Assembly (NCBI RefSeq): GCF_001422445.1
Contig: NZ_LMNA01000025.1
Span: 125,061-189,060 of the forward strand
Direction: 5' to 3'
Length of the DNA: 64,000 nt
Source of the DNA: Pseudorhodoferax sp. Leaf274
Lineage (GTDB): Bacteria > Pseudomonadota > Gammaproteobacteria > Burkholderiales > Burkholderiaceae_C
Numbering within the stretch: position 1 is the stretch's first letter; every line of letters starts with the position of its first letter. The notes below the pieces were generated by a model. That model saw nothing but the letters and a program-made list of their open reading frames with translations, was not told where the DNA came from and made no database searches. Below are positions 9,718-18,409 of the stretch, in pieces. A program made the position numbers and the translations under genes.

Positions 9718-10950
9718 ATGAAGCCAGTTGTACGAATCGTTGCAGCCGCCGCGCTGATGGCCTGTGCGATGGGCGCCTTCGCCCAGAAGGGCGAGACGGT
9801 GAAGATCGCCTGGATCGATCCGCTCTCCGGCCTCATGGGCCCGGTCGGCAACAATCAGGTCAAGAGCTTCCAGTTCTTCGCCGAGAAGTTCAACCAGAAC
9901 AACCCGGCCGGCGTGAAGTTCGAGGTCATCCCTTTCGACAACAAGCTGAGCCCGGCCGAGAGCCTGAACGCGCTGAAGGCCGCGCTGGACCAGGGCGTGC
10001 GCTACATCACGCAGGGCAACGGCTCCTCGGTGGCGGCGGCGCTGATCGACGCCATCGACAAGCACAACGCGCGCAACCCGGGCAAGGAGGTGGTCTACCT
10101 CAACCACTCCGCCGTGGACCCGGACTTCACCAACAGCAAGTGCAACTACTGGCACTTCCGCTTCGATGCCGACACCTCGATGAAGATCGAGGCGCTGACC
10201 ACCTACATGAAGGACCAGCCGGACATCAAGAAGGTCTACCTGCTCAACCAGAACTACTCGCACGGCCTGCAGGTCGCCAAGTACGCCAAGGAGAACCTGG
10301 CGCGCAAGCGGCCCGACGTGCAGGTGGTCGGCGAAGACCTGCATCCGCTGGCCCAGGTGCGCGACTTCGCGCCCTACATCGCCAAGATCAAGGCATCGGG
10401 CGCCGACACGGTGATCACGGGCAACTGGGGTTCCGACCTCGCCCTGCTGATCAAGGCAGCCAACGAGGGCGGCTACAACGGCAAGTTCTACACCTACTAC
10501 GCTGGCATCACGGGATCGCCCACGGCGCTGGGCACCAATGGCGCAGGCCGCGTCTACCAGATCGCCTACAACCACTACAACATGGGTGGCCAGATGGGCA
10601 AGTGGGCCGACGAGTTCCAGAGCAAGTTCAAGGACGACTTCTACACGGGCTCGGTCATCCACATCTACAACGCGCTGTCCGAGGCCATGGCCAAGGCCAA
10701 GTCCACCGATCCGGTCAAGGTGGCGGCCGCGATGGAGGGCCTGAAGTTCAAGAGCTTCAACGGCGACGTGGAGATGCGCAAGTCCGACCACCAGCTGCAG
10801 CAGCCGCTGTACCTCACGGTATGGCAGAAGACCGACGCCAAGTACCCCTACAGCCCCGAGAACACCGGCATGACGCTGGTGCCGGTGAAGACCTTCGAGT
10901 CCTACGTGTCCAGCACGCCCACCAGCTGCCAGATGAAGCGGCCTGGCTGA
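9718..10950 (+). CDS. Liv-type ABC transporter substrate-binding protein
   Basis: Periplasmic binding protein of the HAAT (branched-chain amino acid, amide, urea) family, 410 aa with a Sec signal peptide (cleavage near GAFAQ). The mature part has the Peripla_BP_6 fold pattern (KIAWIDPLSGLMGPVG at the start, VYLLNQNYSHG between the lobes). SD AGGAGA at 9705-9710. The ligand may not be an amino acid, since the gene stands between an acyl-CoA ligase and beta-oxidation genes; many members of this family bind aromatic or aliphatic acids. A strong hairpin terminator follows, so this gene is probably made in excess over the permeases. Confidence 0.92.
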   Translation: MKPVVRIVAAAALMACAMGAFAQKGETVKIAWIDPLSGLMGPVGNNQVKSFQFFAEKFNQNNPAGVKFEVIPFDNKLSPAESLNALKAALDQGVRYITQGNGSSVAAALIDAIDKHNARNPGKEVVYLNHSAVDPDFTNSKCNYWHFRFDADTSMKIEALTTYMKDQPDIKKVYLLNQNYSHGLQVAKYAKENLARKRPDVQVVGEDLHPLAQVRDFAPYIAKIKASGADTVITGNWGSDLALLIKAANEGGYNGKFYTYYAGITGSPTALGTNGAGRVYQIAYNHYNMGGQMGKWADEFQSKFKDDFYTGSVIHIYNALSEAMAKAKSTDPVKVAAAMEGLKFKSFNGDVEMRKSDHQLQQPLYLTVWQKTDAKYPYSPENTGMTLVPVKTFESYVSSTPTSCQMKRPG

Positions 10951-10989
10951 GGTGTGCATGGTGTTGCGGGCGGCCGCGCGCCGCCCAGC

Positions 10990-11026
10990 GGCCCGATCCA
11001 GAGGTTCTGGCTCGGGCCTCTTTTTT
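10990..11026 (+). terminator. Intrinsic terminator/attenuator after binding-protein gene
   Basis: Almost continuous stem: ggcccga (10990-10996) with tcgggcc (11012-11018), and inside it ccaga (10998-11002) with tctgg (11006-11010), closed by a GGT loop. TCTTTTTT follows directly. It lies between the binding-protein gene and the first permease gene of the same transporter. Confidence 0.85.
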
Positions 11027-11060
11027 GCAGTAGGCCTTCGGTGGCCACCAAGGTGAGGTG

Positions 11061-12095
11061 ATGGAGTTCTTCACGATCTCGATGCTCAACGGGCTGAGCT
11101 ACGGCCTGCTGCTGTTCATGCTCAGCTCCGGGCTCACGCTGATCTTCAGCATGATGGGCGTGCTCAATTTCGCACACGCGAGCTTCTACATGCTGGGTGC
11201 CTACGCGGGCTACACCGTCTCGCAGCTCGTCGGCTTCTGGCCGGCGCTGGTGCTGGCGCCCATCCTGGTGGGCGTGCTCGGCTCGCTGTTCGAGCGGCTG
11301 TGCCTGCGCAAGGTCCACAAGTACGGCCACGTGCCCGAGCTGCTGGTGACCTTCGGCCTGTCCTTCGTGATCCTGGAGATCGTGCAGCTGGTCTGGGGCC
11401 GCACGGCCGTGCCGTTCACCCCGCCGCCTGCGTTGCGCGGGCCGGCCTTCACGCTGGTGCAGCACTCCGTCGATGGCCTGCGCCTGGTCTGGGGCGCGGC
11501 GCCGGCCGAGATGTGCGCGGCGGCCGATGCGGCCGTGCGCGTGGTCTGCTCGCCGTTCCCGGCCACGCGCGGCTTCATGATGCTGGTGGCCGTGCTGATG
11601 CTGGTGGCGGTCTGGCTGTTGCTCACGCGCACGCGCATCGGCCTGGTGATCCAGGCCGCGCTCACGCACCCGGAGGCCGTGGAATCGCTGGGCCACAACG
11701 TGCCGCGCGTGTTCATGCTGGTGTTCGGCGCCGGTGCCGCGCTGGCGGGCCTGGCCGGCGTGATCGGCGGCAGCACCTTCGTGACCGAGCCGGCGATGGC
11801 GGCCACGGTCGGCTCCATCATCTTCGTGGTCGTGGTGGTGGGCGGCATGGGCTCGCTGTCCGGCGCGTTCCTCGCGTCCATCCTGATCGGCGTGATCCAG
11901 ACCTTCGCGGTGGCCATGGACGGCTCGCTGCTGAGCCTGCTGCGCAGCCTGGGCATGGAGCCGGGCGCGGCGGCCAGCAGCAATGCGTTGCTCACGCTCA
12001 CCGTCTCGCAGGTGGCGCCGATCCTGCCGTACCTGTTCCTGGTGCTGATCCTGATCTTCCGGCCCAAGGGCCTGCTGGGCGCGCGCGAAGGCTAG
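11061..12095 (+). CDS. livH: Liv-type ABC transporter permease (LivH-like)
   Basis: Inner-membrane permease subunit, 344 aa. Many hydrophobic segments; family hallmarks are LNGLSYGLLLFMLSSGLTLIFSMM-type N terminus (first 25 residues), LNFAHASFYMLGAY, and FRPKGLLG at the C terminus. ATG at 11061 is preferred (AAGG 7 bases upstream); a GTG immediately before it would add one residue. The central periplasmic loop is longer than in E. coli LivH. Pairs with the LivM-like protein. Confidence 0.93.
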   Translation: MEFFTISMLNGLSYGLLLFMLSSGLTLIFSMMGVLNFAHASFYMLGAYAGYTVSQLVGFWPALVLAPILVGVLGSLFERLCLRKVHKYGHVPELLVTFGLSFVILEIVQLVWGRTAVPFTPPPALRGPAFTLVQHSVDGLRLVWGAAPAEMCAAADAAVRVVCSPFPATRGFMMLVAVLMLVAVWLLLTRTRIGLVIQAALTHPEAVESLGHNVPRVFMLVFGAGAALAGLAGVIGGSTFVTEPAMAATVGSIIFVVVVVGGMGSLSGAFLASILIGVIQTFAVAMDGSLLSLLRSLGMEPGAAASSNALLTLTVSQVAPILPYLFLVLILIFRPKGLLGAREG

Positions 12096-12102
12096 AACAT
12101 GA

Positions 12103-12183
12103 AACCCCCACGCTCTTCACTTCGTGTACCGCTGCCCTCCGAGGGAGCGCATCAATGCCTTCGGGCGGCCGGGCGGCATTGAC
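12103..12183. repeat. Possible interspersed extragenic repeat with inverted repeat
   Basis: The gap between livH and livM starts with CCCCCACGCTC and includes CTTCGTG and CTGCCCTCCGAGGGAGCG. I recall similar CCCCCACGCT...CTGCCCCCCGAGGGGG stretches as repeated intergenic sequences in Comamonadaceae genomes, but cannot search. Its right half holds a perfect 8-bp inverted repeat, TCAATGCC (12152-12159) and GGCATTGA (12175-12182), ending one base before the livM ATG. No second copy was found in this window. Confidence 0.4.
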
Positions 12184-13476
12184 ATGTCCAAGACCCACTA
12201 CAGCTTCAAACCCTGGAACGTCGGACGCGTCGTCGTCTGGGGCCTGTTCGCGCTCGTCATGGCCGTCGCACCGCTGCTGTTCACGAGCAACCTGTCGGCC
12301 ACCATGCTGTCGCAGATGGGCATCGCCATCATCGCCTGCCTGTCCTACAACATGCTGCTGGGGCAGGGCGGCATGCTGAGCTTCGGCCACGCGGTCTACA
12401 CCGGCCTGGGCTCCTACGTGGCGATCCACGCGCTGAACATGGTCAGCGGCGGCATGCTGCCGATCCCGGTGAGCCTGCTGCCCATCGTGGGCGGCATTGC
12501 CGGGATGTTCTTCGCGGTGCTGTTCGGCTTCGTCACCACCAAGAAGGCCGGCACGCCGTTCGCGATGATCACGCTGGGCATGGCCGAGCTCGTGTTCGCG
12601 ATGTCGCTGATGTTCTCTGGCTTCTTCGGCGGCGAGGCCGGCGTCAGCGGCGACCGCGTGGCCGGCAAGCCCTTCTTCGGCATCACCTACGGGCCGCAGA
12701 TCCAGGTGTACTACCTGATCGCCGTCTATACCTTCGTCTGTGTGGCGGCCATGTACGCGTTCACGCGCACGCCGCTGGGCCGCATGCTCAACGCCGTGCG
12801 CGACAACGCCGAACGCGTGGAGTTCATCGGCTACAGCACGCGCCGCGTGCGCTACATCGCCTTCATCATCGCGGGCTTCTTCGCCGGCATCGCGGGCGGC
12901 CTGGGCGCGCTGAACTTCGAGATCGTGACGGCCGAGGTGGTCGGCGCCGGGCGGTCGGGCGGCTACCTGCTCTTCACCTTCCTGGGCGGCGCCACCTTCT
13001 TCTTCGGCCCCATCATCGGCGGCATCCTGATGGTGCTGGCCTTCGTGCTGCTGTCCGAGTTCACCAAGGCCTGGCTGCTCTACCTGGGCCTGGTGTTCCT
13101 GTTCATGGTGATGTATGCGCCGGGCGGCATCGCCAGCCTCGTCATGATGAACCTGCGCGTGGCGGCCTTCGGCCAGTTGCGGCGGCTGTGGACCTCCTAC
13201 CTCGCGCTGGGCGGCACGGCGCTCGTGCTGCTGGCAGGGGCTGCGGCGATGGTCGAGATGATCTACCACCTGCAGCTGGGCGCGGCGATGGGCCCCGAGC
13301 TGCGGTTCCTGGGCGCCAACCTGAACGTGAACAGCGTGGACAGCTGGTTCGGCTGCCTTTTCGTGCTGGCCACCGGCATCGGCCTGTTCGAGGTGGCCCG
13401 CCGCAGCTTCATGGTCGACTGGGGCGAGGCCCAGGCCGCGATCGAGAAGGAAATCAAACGGCGGGAGGCCGCGTGA
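12184..13476 (+). CDS. livM: Liv-type ABC transporter permease (LivM-like)
   Basis: Second permease subunit, 430 aa, about ten hydrophobic segments with the LivM signature ACLSYNMLLGQGGMLSFGHA near the N terminus. ATG at 12184 is chosen because the protein matches the family from MSKTHYS onward. There is no clear SD and the preceding bases belong to a repeat-like element. An in-frame GTG at 12124 would translate that element and is rejected. The C terminus is longer than usual (about 90 extra residues including a further hydrophobic segment and a charged cytoplasmic tail). Its stop overlaps the GTG start of the next gene (GTGA). Confidence 0.9.
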   Translation: MSKTHYSFKPWNVGRVVVWGLFALVMAVAPLLFTSNLSATMLSQMGIAIIACLSYNMLLGQGGMLSFGHAVYTGLGSYVAIHALNMVSGGMLPIPVSLLPIVGGIAGMFFAVLFGFVTTKKAGTPFAMITLGMAELVFAMSLMFSGFFGGEAGVSGDRVAGKPFFGITYGPQIQVYYLIAVYTFVCVAAMYAFTRTPLGRMLNAVRDNAERVEFIGYSTRRVRYIAFIIAGFFAGIAGGLGALNFEIVTAEVVGAGRSGGYLLFTFLGGATFFFGPIIGGILMVLAFVLLSEFTKAWLLYLGLVFLFMVMYAPGGIASLVMMNLRVAAFGQLRRLWTSYLALGGTALVLLAGAAAMVEMIYHLQLGAAMGPELRFLGANLNVNSVDSWFGCLFVLATGIGLFEVARRSFMVDWGEAQAAIEKEIKRREAA

Positions 13477-14264
13477 CAGAGTCCCCATCCAACCAGGGCT
13501 ACGCGCTCGAGCTCATCGGGCTGCGCAAGAGCTTCGGCAAGACCGAGATCATCCGCGGTGCCGAACTCAAGGTCGCGGCCGGCGAGCGCGTGGCCATCAT
13601 CGGGCCCAACGGCGCGGGCAAGTCCACGCTGTTCAACCTCGTCAGCGGGCGGCTCAAGCCCACCAGCGGCGAGATCCGACTCAACGGCCAGCGCATCGAT
13701 GGCCTGGCGCCGTACGAGATCAACCGGCGCGGGCTGTCGCGCAGCTTCCAGGTGTCCAACCTGTTCACGCGGCTGTCGGTGTTCGAGAACCTGCGCTGCG
13801 CCGTGCTGTGGTCGCTGGGCTACCGCTACGCGTTCTGGAAGTTCCTGGCCGATCTGAAGGACGCCAACGAGCGCGCCGAGCAGCTCATGCACATGCTCAA
13901 GCTGGACAAGCGCCGCGACGCGCTGGCCATGAACCTGACCTACGCCGAGCAGCGCGCGCTGGAGATCGGCCTGACCATCGCTGGCGGCTCCGGCGTGGTG
14001 CTGCTCGACGAGCCGACGGCCGGCATGAGCAAGAGCGAGACCAAGCGCTTCATCCAGCTGATCCGCGATGTGACGGTCGGCAAGACGCTGCTGACCGTGG
14101 AGCACGACATGGGCGTGGTGTTCGGCCTGGCCGACAAGATCGCCGTGCTGGTCTATGGCGAGGTGCTGGCCTTCGACACGCCGGACGCGGTGCGCGCCAA
14201 CCAGCGCGTGCAGGAGGCCTACCTGGGCTCGGTTCTCGCGGAACAGCAAGCAGGCGGACATTGA
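13473..14264 (+). CDS. livG: Liv-type ABC transporter ATPase (LivG-like)
   Basis: ATP-binding subunit, 263 aa, GTG start with GGGAGG upstream (13463-13468). Walker A GPNGAGKST near residue 43; Walker B GVVLLDEPTAGM; the H-loop His is in TVEHDMGVV. The ABC signature reads LTYAEQRALEIG instead of the LSYGEQR usual in LivG, a modest variation. Overlaps livM by 4 bases and is followed at 2 bases by livF. Confidence 0.93.
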   Translation: MTESPSNQGYALELIGLRKSFGKTEIIRGAELKVAAGERVAIIGPNGAGKSTLFNLVSGRLKPTSGEIRLNGQRIDGLAPYEINRRGLSRSFQVSNLFTRLSVFENLRCAVLWSLGYRYAFWKFLADLKDANERAEQLMHMLKLDKRRDALAMNLTYAEQRALEIGLTIAGGSGVVLLDEPTAGMSKSETKRFIQLIRDVTVGKTLLTVEHDMGVVFGLADKIAVLVYGEVLAFDTPDAVRANQRVQEAYLGSVLAEQQAGGH

Positions 14265-14266
14265 CC

Positions 14267-14962
14267 ATGCTGAAAATCGACAACCTGCACGCCTTCTACG
14301 GCAAGAGCCATGTGCTGCATGGCGTGAACCTGGAGATCGGCAAGGGCGAGATCGTGGCGCTGCTGGGGCGCAACGGCTCGGGCCGCTCGACCACGGCCAA
14401 GGCCATCATGGGCCTGGTGGAGTGCACCGGCCGCATCGACTGGAAGGGCCAGGACATCCTGGGCCGCAAGGCCTACGAGATCGCGCACCGGGGGCTGGGC
14501 TACGTGCCCGAGAACCGCGACATCTTCCCCACGCTGACCGTGCACCAGAACCTCATGCTGGGCCAGAAGGGCAAGGGCGCGGGCAGCCGCTGGAGCTTCG
14601 ACGACATGTATGGCATGTTCCCGCGGCTCAAGGAGCGTCAGCACACAGAGGCCGGCGTGCTGTCCGGCGGCGAGCAGCAGATGCTCACGCTGTGCCGCAC
14701 GCTGATGGGCGACCCCGACCTCATCATCATCGACGAGCCCACCGAGGGCCTGGCGCCCAAGATCGTCGAGCTCGTGGGCGAGTACCTCAAGACGCTCAAG
14801 GCCAAGGGCATCTCGGTGCTGCTGATCGAGCAGAAGCTGACCATCGCCATGACCATCTCCGACCGCGCCCTGGTCATGGGCCACGGCAGCATCGTGTTCC
14901 AGGGCACGCCCGAGGCCCTGCGCGCCGATGCCTACGTGCGCAAGGAGTGGCTGGAGGTCTGA
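14267..14962 (+). CDS. livF: Liv-type ABC transporter ATPase (LivF-like), variant Walker A
   Basis: Second ATP-binding subunit, 231 aa. ABC signature LSGGEQQMLTL, Walker B LIIIDEPTEGLAP. The Walker A reads GRNGSGRSTT: the invariant Lys that contacts ATP phosphates is replaced by Arg (codon CGC). I recall GRNG-GRST in other burkholderial LivF proteins, so this may be lineage-typical and not a defect. The H-loop position reads IEQK instead of the usual His-containing EHD. Possibly a non-canonical nucleotide site, with LivG as the fully canonical partner. Confidence 0.92.
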   Translation: MLKIDNLHAFYGKSHVLHGVNLEIGKGEIVALLGRNGSGRSTTAKAIMGLVECTGRIDWKGQDILGRKAYEIAHRGLGYVPENRDIFPTLTVHQNLMLGQKGKGAGSRWSFDDMYGMFPRLKERQHTEAGVLSGGEQQMLTLCRTLMGDPDLIIIDEPTEGLAPKIVELVGEYLKTLKAKGISVLLIEQKLTIAMTISDRALVMGHGSIVFQGTPEALRADAYVRKEWLEV

Positions 14963-15044
14963 ATACCTGGCTCGGCCTGTCGATACATCTCGTCACCATG
15001 TCGCCGGTGGGACAAACCGGCGCGCACGGCGACACTGCTGTTTC

Positions 15045-15085
15045 TAGAATCAAAAAAGAACGCTCGTTCTTTATTTCCCGAGGAG
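15045..15085 (+). promoter_or_regulatory. Promoter with perfect 18-bp palindromic operator
   Basis: A -10-like TAGAAT (15045-15050) is followed by the perfect inverted repeat AAAGAACG-CT-CGTTCTTT (15055-15072), then SD AGGAG (15081-15085) and the ATG at 15093. The size, symmetry and GAACGnnCGTTC core are typical for TetR-family regulators of fatty acid or branched-chain catabolism in proteobacteria. At this position a bound repressor would cover the transcription start. No TetR gene is in the window. I found no convincing -35 box. Confidence 0.7.
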
Positions 15086-15092
15086 CACCACC

Positions 15093-17192
15093 ATGACCGC
15101 AGCCTACGCAGTCCAGGGCGATATCGCCGTCATCAGCCTGAACAATCCCCCGGTCAACGGACTCGGGCTCGCCACCCGCCAGGGCATTGCCGATGGCCTG
15201 GCCCAAGCCAACGCCGACGCGGCCGTGCGCGCCATCGTGCTGACCGGCGCCGGCAAGGCCTTCTCCGGCGGTGCCGACATCAAGGAGTTCGGCTCGCCCA
15301 AGGCTTTGCAGGAGCCCAACCTGCTCAGCGTGATCCTCGCGGTCGAGAACTCGGCCAAGCCCGTGGTCGCGGCCATCCACTCGGTCGCCATGGGCGGGGG
15401 GCTGGAGCTGGCGCTGGGCTGCCATTACCGCATCGGCGCGCCGGGCTGCGCCGTGGCGCTGCCCGAGGTCAAGCTGGGCCTGGTGCCCGGCGCTGGCGGC
15501 ACGCAGCGCCTGCCGCGCGTGCTGGGCGTGGAGGCGGCCCTCAACATGATCGTGAGCGGCGAACCGGTCAAGAGCGAGCTGATCGCCTCGGTTCCGGGCC
15601 AGAAGCTGTTCGACAAGATGGCTGCATCGCCCGAGTCGCTGATGGAAGAAGCACTGGCCTATGCGCGCTCGGTGGCCGATGCGCGGCCGCTGCCGCTGGT
15701 GCGCAACCTGCCCTGCAAGCACCCCAAGGGCGACGCCTACTTCCAGTTCGCGCGCAACATGGTCAAGGGCATGGCCAAGAACTTCCCGGCGCCGGCCAAG
15801 TGCGTGGACACGGTGGAGGCGGCCACCAAGCAGAAGTTCGACGCCGGCATGGCCGCCGAGCGTGAGGCCTTCATCCAACTGATGTGGACGCCCGAGTCGC
15901 GCGCGCTGCGCCATCTGTTCGTGTCCGAGCGCGCGGCGTCCAAGATCCCCGACGTGCCGGAAGACACGCCCCAGCGCGCCATCAAGACCGTGGCCGTGAT
16001 CGGCGCCGGCACCATGGGCGGCGGCATCAGCATGAACTTCCTGAACGCGGGCATCCCGGTCACCCTGCTGGAGACCAAGCAGGAGGCGCTGGACCGCGGC
16101 GTGGCCACGATCCGCAAGAACTACGAGGCCCAGGTCAAGAAGGGCAAGCTCAAGCAGGACAAGTACGAGCAGCGCATGGCGCTGCTCAAGAACACACTCG
16201 CCTATGAAGACCTGGCCGACGCCGACCTCGTGATCGAGGCCGTGTTCGAGGAACTGGGCGTCAAGGAGCAGGTGTTCAAGCAGCTCGACGCCGTCATGAA
16301 GCCCGGCGCCATCCTCGCCAGCAACACCTCCACGCTGGACGTGGACAAGATCGCGGCCTTCACCCAGCGTCCGCAGGACGTGGTGGGCCTGCACTTCTTC
16401 AGCCCGGCCAACGTCATGAAGCTGCTGGAAGTCGTGCGCGGCGCCAAGACCGGCAAGGACGTGCTGGCCACCGTGATGGCGGTGTCCAAGAAGATCAAGA
16501 AGACGGCCGTGGTCTCGGGCGTGTGCGACGGCTTCATCGGCAACCGCATGGTCGAGCAGTACGGCCGCCAGGGCGGCTTCCTGCTCGACGAGGGCTGCAC
16601 GCCCGAGCAGGTGGACAAGGCCATCGAGAAGTTCGGCTTCGCGATGGGTCCGTTCCGCATGGGCGACCTGGCCGGCAACGACATCGGCTGGGCGATCCGC
16701 AAGCGCCGCTATGTCGAGAAGCCCGGCATGAAGTACAGCAAGACCGCCGACCTGCTGTGCGAGCGCGGCCGTTTCGGCCAGAAGACCGGCGCGGGCTGGT
16801 ACGACTACGTGGCCGGCAAGCGCGACGCGGTCCCGAACGCCGAGGTCGTCAAGATGATCGAGGAGCACCGCAAGGCGCTCGGCATCACGCCGCGCAAGAT
16901 CTCGGACGAGGAGATCGTGCAGCGCCTGGTGTTCGCGCTCGTCAACGAGGCGGCCCACATCCTGGAGGAAGGCATCGCCAACAAGGCCAGCGACATCGAC
17001 GTGGTCTACATCTTCGGCTATGGCTTCCCCGTGCACCGCGGCGGCCCCATGCTCTACGCGGACCAGGTCGGCCTGTTTAACGTCGTCCAGGCCATGCAGC
17101 GCTTCGCGACCAACCCGCTCGACGATGCCGCGTTCTGGCAGCCCGCGCCGCTGCTCGCACGCCTGGCCGCCGAAGGCAAGACCTTCAACTGA
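15093..17192 (+). CDS. Multifunctional beta-oxidation protein: enoyl-CoA hydratase / 3-hydroxyacyl-CoA dehydrogenase
   Basis: 699 aa, carrying out two consecutive beta-oxidation steps. Residues 1-190: crotonase domain with both catalytic Glu positions (GGGLE and [16 protein letters not shown]). From about residue 295: NAD-binding HADH domain ([10 protein letters not shown]) with catalytic His in LHFFSPA, then the C-terminal HADH domain and a second partial repeat. FadJ/peroxisomal-type architecture. Good SD; a palindromic operator overlaps its promoter region. Next gene is the matching thiolase, 37 bp downstream. Confidence 0.95.
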   Translation: MTAAYAVQGDIAVISLNNPPVNGLGLATRQGIADGLAQANADAAVRAIVLTGAGKAFSGGADIKEFGSPKALQEPNLLSVILAVENSAKPVVAAIHSVAMGGGLELALGCHYRIGAPGCAVALPEVKLGLVPGAGGTQRLPRVLGVEAALNMIVSGEPVKSELIASVPGQKLFDKMAASPESLMEEALAYARSVADARPLPLVRNLPCKHPKGDAYFQFARNMVKGMAKNFPAPAKCVDTVEAATKQKFDAGMAAEREAFIQLMWTPESRALRHLFVSERAASKIPDVPEDTPQRAIKTVAVIGAGTMGGGISMNFLNAGIPVTLLETKQEALDRGVATIRKNYEAQVKKGKLKQDKYEQRMALLKNTLAYEDLADADLVIEAVFEELGVKEQVFKQLDAVMKPGAILASNTSTLDVDKIAAFTQRPQDVVGLHFFSPANVMKLLEVVRGAKTGKDVLATVMAVSKKIKKTAVVSGVCDGFIGNRMVEQYGRQGGFLLDEGCTPEQVDKAIEKFGFAMGPFRMGDLAGNDIGWAIRKRRYVEKPGMKYSKTADLLCERGRFGQKTGAGWYDYVAGKRDAVPNAEVVKMIEEHRKALGITPRKISDEEIVQRLVFALVNEAAHILEEGIANKASDIDVVYIFGYGFPVHRGGPMLYADQVGLFNVVQAMQRFATNPLDDAAFWQPAPLLARLAAEGKTFN

Positions 17193-17229
17193 TCACCGCA
17201 CCGATCGCATCGCTGTACAAGGAATTGCC

Positions 17230-18405
17230 ATGACCCAAGCCGTCATCGTCTCCACCGCCCGCACGCCGCTCGCCAAGAGCTGGAAAGGTGCGTTCAACAT
17301 GACCTACGGCCCCACGCTGGGCGCGCATGCCGTGCAGCACGCCGTGCAGCGCGCCGGCATCGAGGGCGCCGAGGTCGAGGACGTGGTCATGGGCATGTCG
17401 CTGCCCGAAGGCACGACGGGCGGCAACGTCGCGCGCCTGATCGCCATCCGTGCCGGCCTGCCCGTCACCACCGCGGGCCTGACCATCAACCGCTTCTGCT
17501 CCTCGGGGCTGCAGTCCATCGCGCTGGCCGCGCAGCGCATCGTCGCGGGCGAGAACGACGTGCTCGTGGCCGGCGGCCTGGAAAGCATCTCCTGCGTGCA
17601 GCAGGAGCTGAACCAGCACATGGCCATCGACCCCGAGCTCAAGGCCATGAAGCCCGAGATCTACTGGAACATGCTACAGACCGCCGAGCAGGTGGCCAAG
17701 CGCTACAACATCGGCCGCGAGGCCATGGATGAGTACGGCGCCGCCAGCCAGCAGAAGGCCGCCGCGGCGCTGGAGGCCGGCCTGTTCAAGCAGGAGATCG
17801 CCCCCATCACCGTGACCATGGGCGTGGCCGACAAGACGCTGGGCCTGACCACCAGGAAGGTGACGGTGGAGAACGACGAGGGCATCCGGCCCGGCACCAC
17901 GTTCGACGCCATCCACGGCCTGCGTTCGGCCCTGCCGGGCGGGCTGGTGTCGGCCGGCAATGCGAGCCAGTTCTCCGACGGTGCAGGCGCCTGCGTGCTC
18001 ATGCACGAATCGCTGGCGCAGAAGAAGGGCCTGCAGCCGCTGGGCCGCTTCCTGGGTTTCGCCGTGGCCGGCTGCGAGCCCGACGAGATGGGCATCGGCC
18101 CGGTATTCGCCATCCCCAAGGTGCTCAAGCGCCTGGGCCTCACGGTCGACGACATCGACCTGTGGGAACTCAACGAGGCCTTCGCCGTGCAGGTGATCTA
18201 CTGCCGCGACAAGCTGGGCATCCCGGCCGAGCGGCTCAACGTGAACGGCGGCGCGATCGCGGTCGGCCACCCCTACGGCGTGTCGGGCCAGCGCCTCACG
18301 GGCCATGCGCTGATCGAGGGCAAGCGCCGCGGCGCCAAGAAGGTCTGCGTGACCATGTGCATCGGCGGCGGCATGGGCGCGGCCGGCGTGTTCGAGGTGC
18401 TGTAA
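17230..18405 (+). CDS. Acetyl-CoA acyltransferase (thiolase)
   Basis: Cleaves 3-ketoacyl-CoA in the last step of beta-oxidation. 391 aa. Nucleophile Cys90 in [10 protein letters not shown]; catalytic His in GHPYG (usually GHPLG/GHPIG); second Cys in [15 protein letters not shown] motif present. ATG at 17230 with AAGGA upstream. Located between the hydratase/dehydrogenase and an acyl-CoA dehydrogenase, so it is degradative and not a biosynthetic PhaA type. Confidence 0.95.
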   Translation: MTQAVIVSTARTPLAKSWKGAFNMTYGPTLGAHAVQHAVQRAGIEGAEVEDVVMGMSLPEGTTGGNVARLIAIRAGLPVTTAGLTINRFCSSGLQSIALAAQRIVAGENDVLVAGGLESISCVQQELNQHMAIDPELKAMKPEIYWNMLQTAEQVAKRYNIGREAMDEYGAASQQKAAAALEAGLFKQEIAPITVTMGVADKTLGLTTRKVTVENDEGIRPGTTFDAIHGLRSALPGGLVSAGNASQFSDGAGACVLMHESLAQKKGLQPLGRFLGFAVAGCEPDEMGIGPVFAIPKVLKRLGLTVDDIDLWELNEAFAVQVIYCRDKLGIPAERLNVNGGAIAVGHPYGVSGQRLTGHALIEGKRRGAKKVCVTMCIGGGMGAAGVFEVL

Positions 18406-18409
18406 CGCC

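Noticed and set aside
12124-12183. livM starting at GTG 12124
   Set aside because: The 20 extra residues come from the repeat-like element and have no match to LivM N termini.
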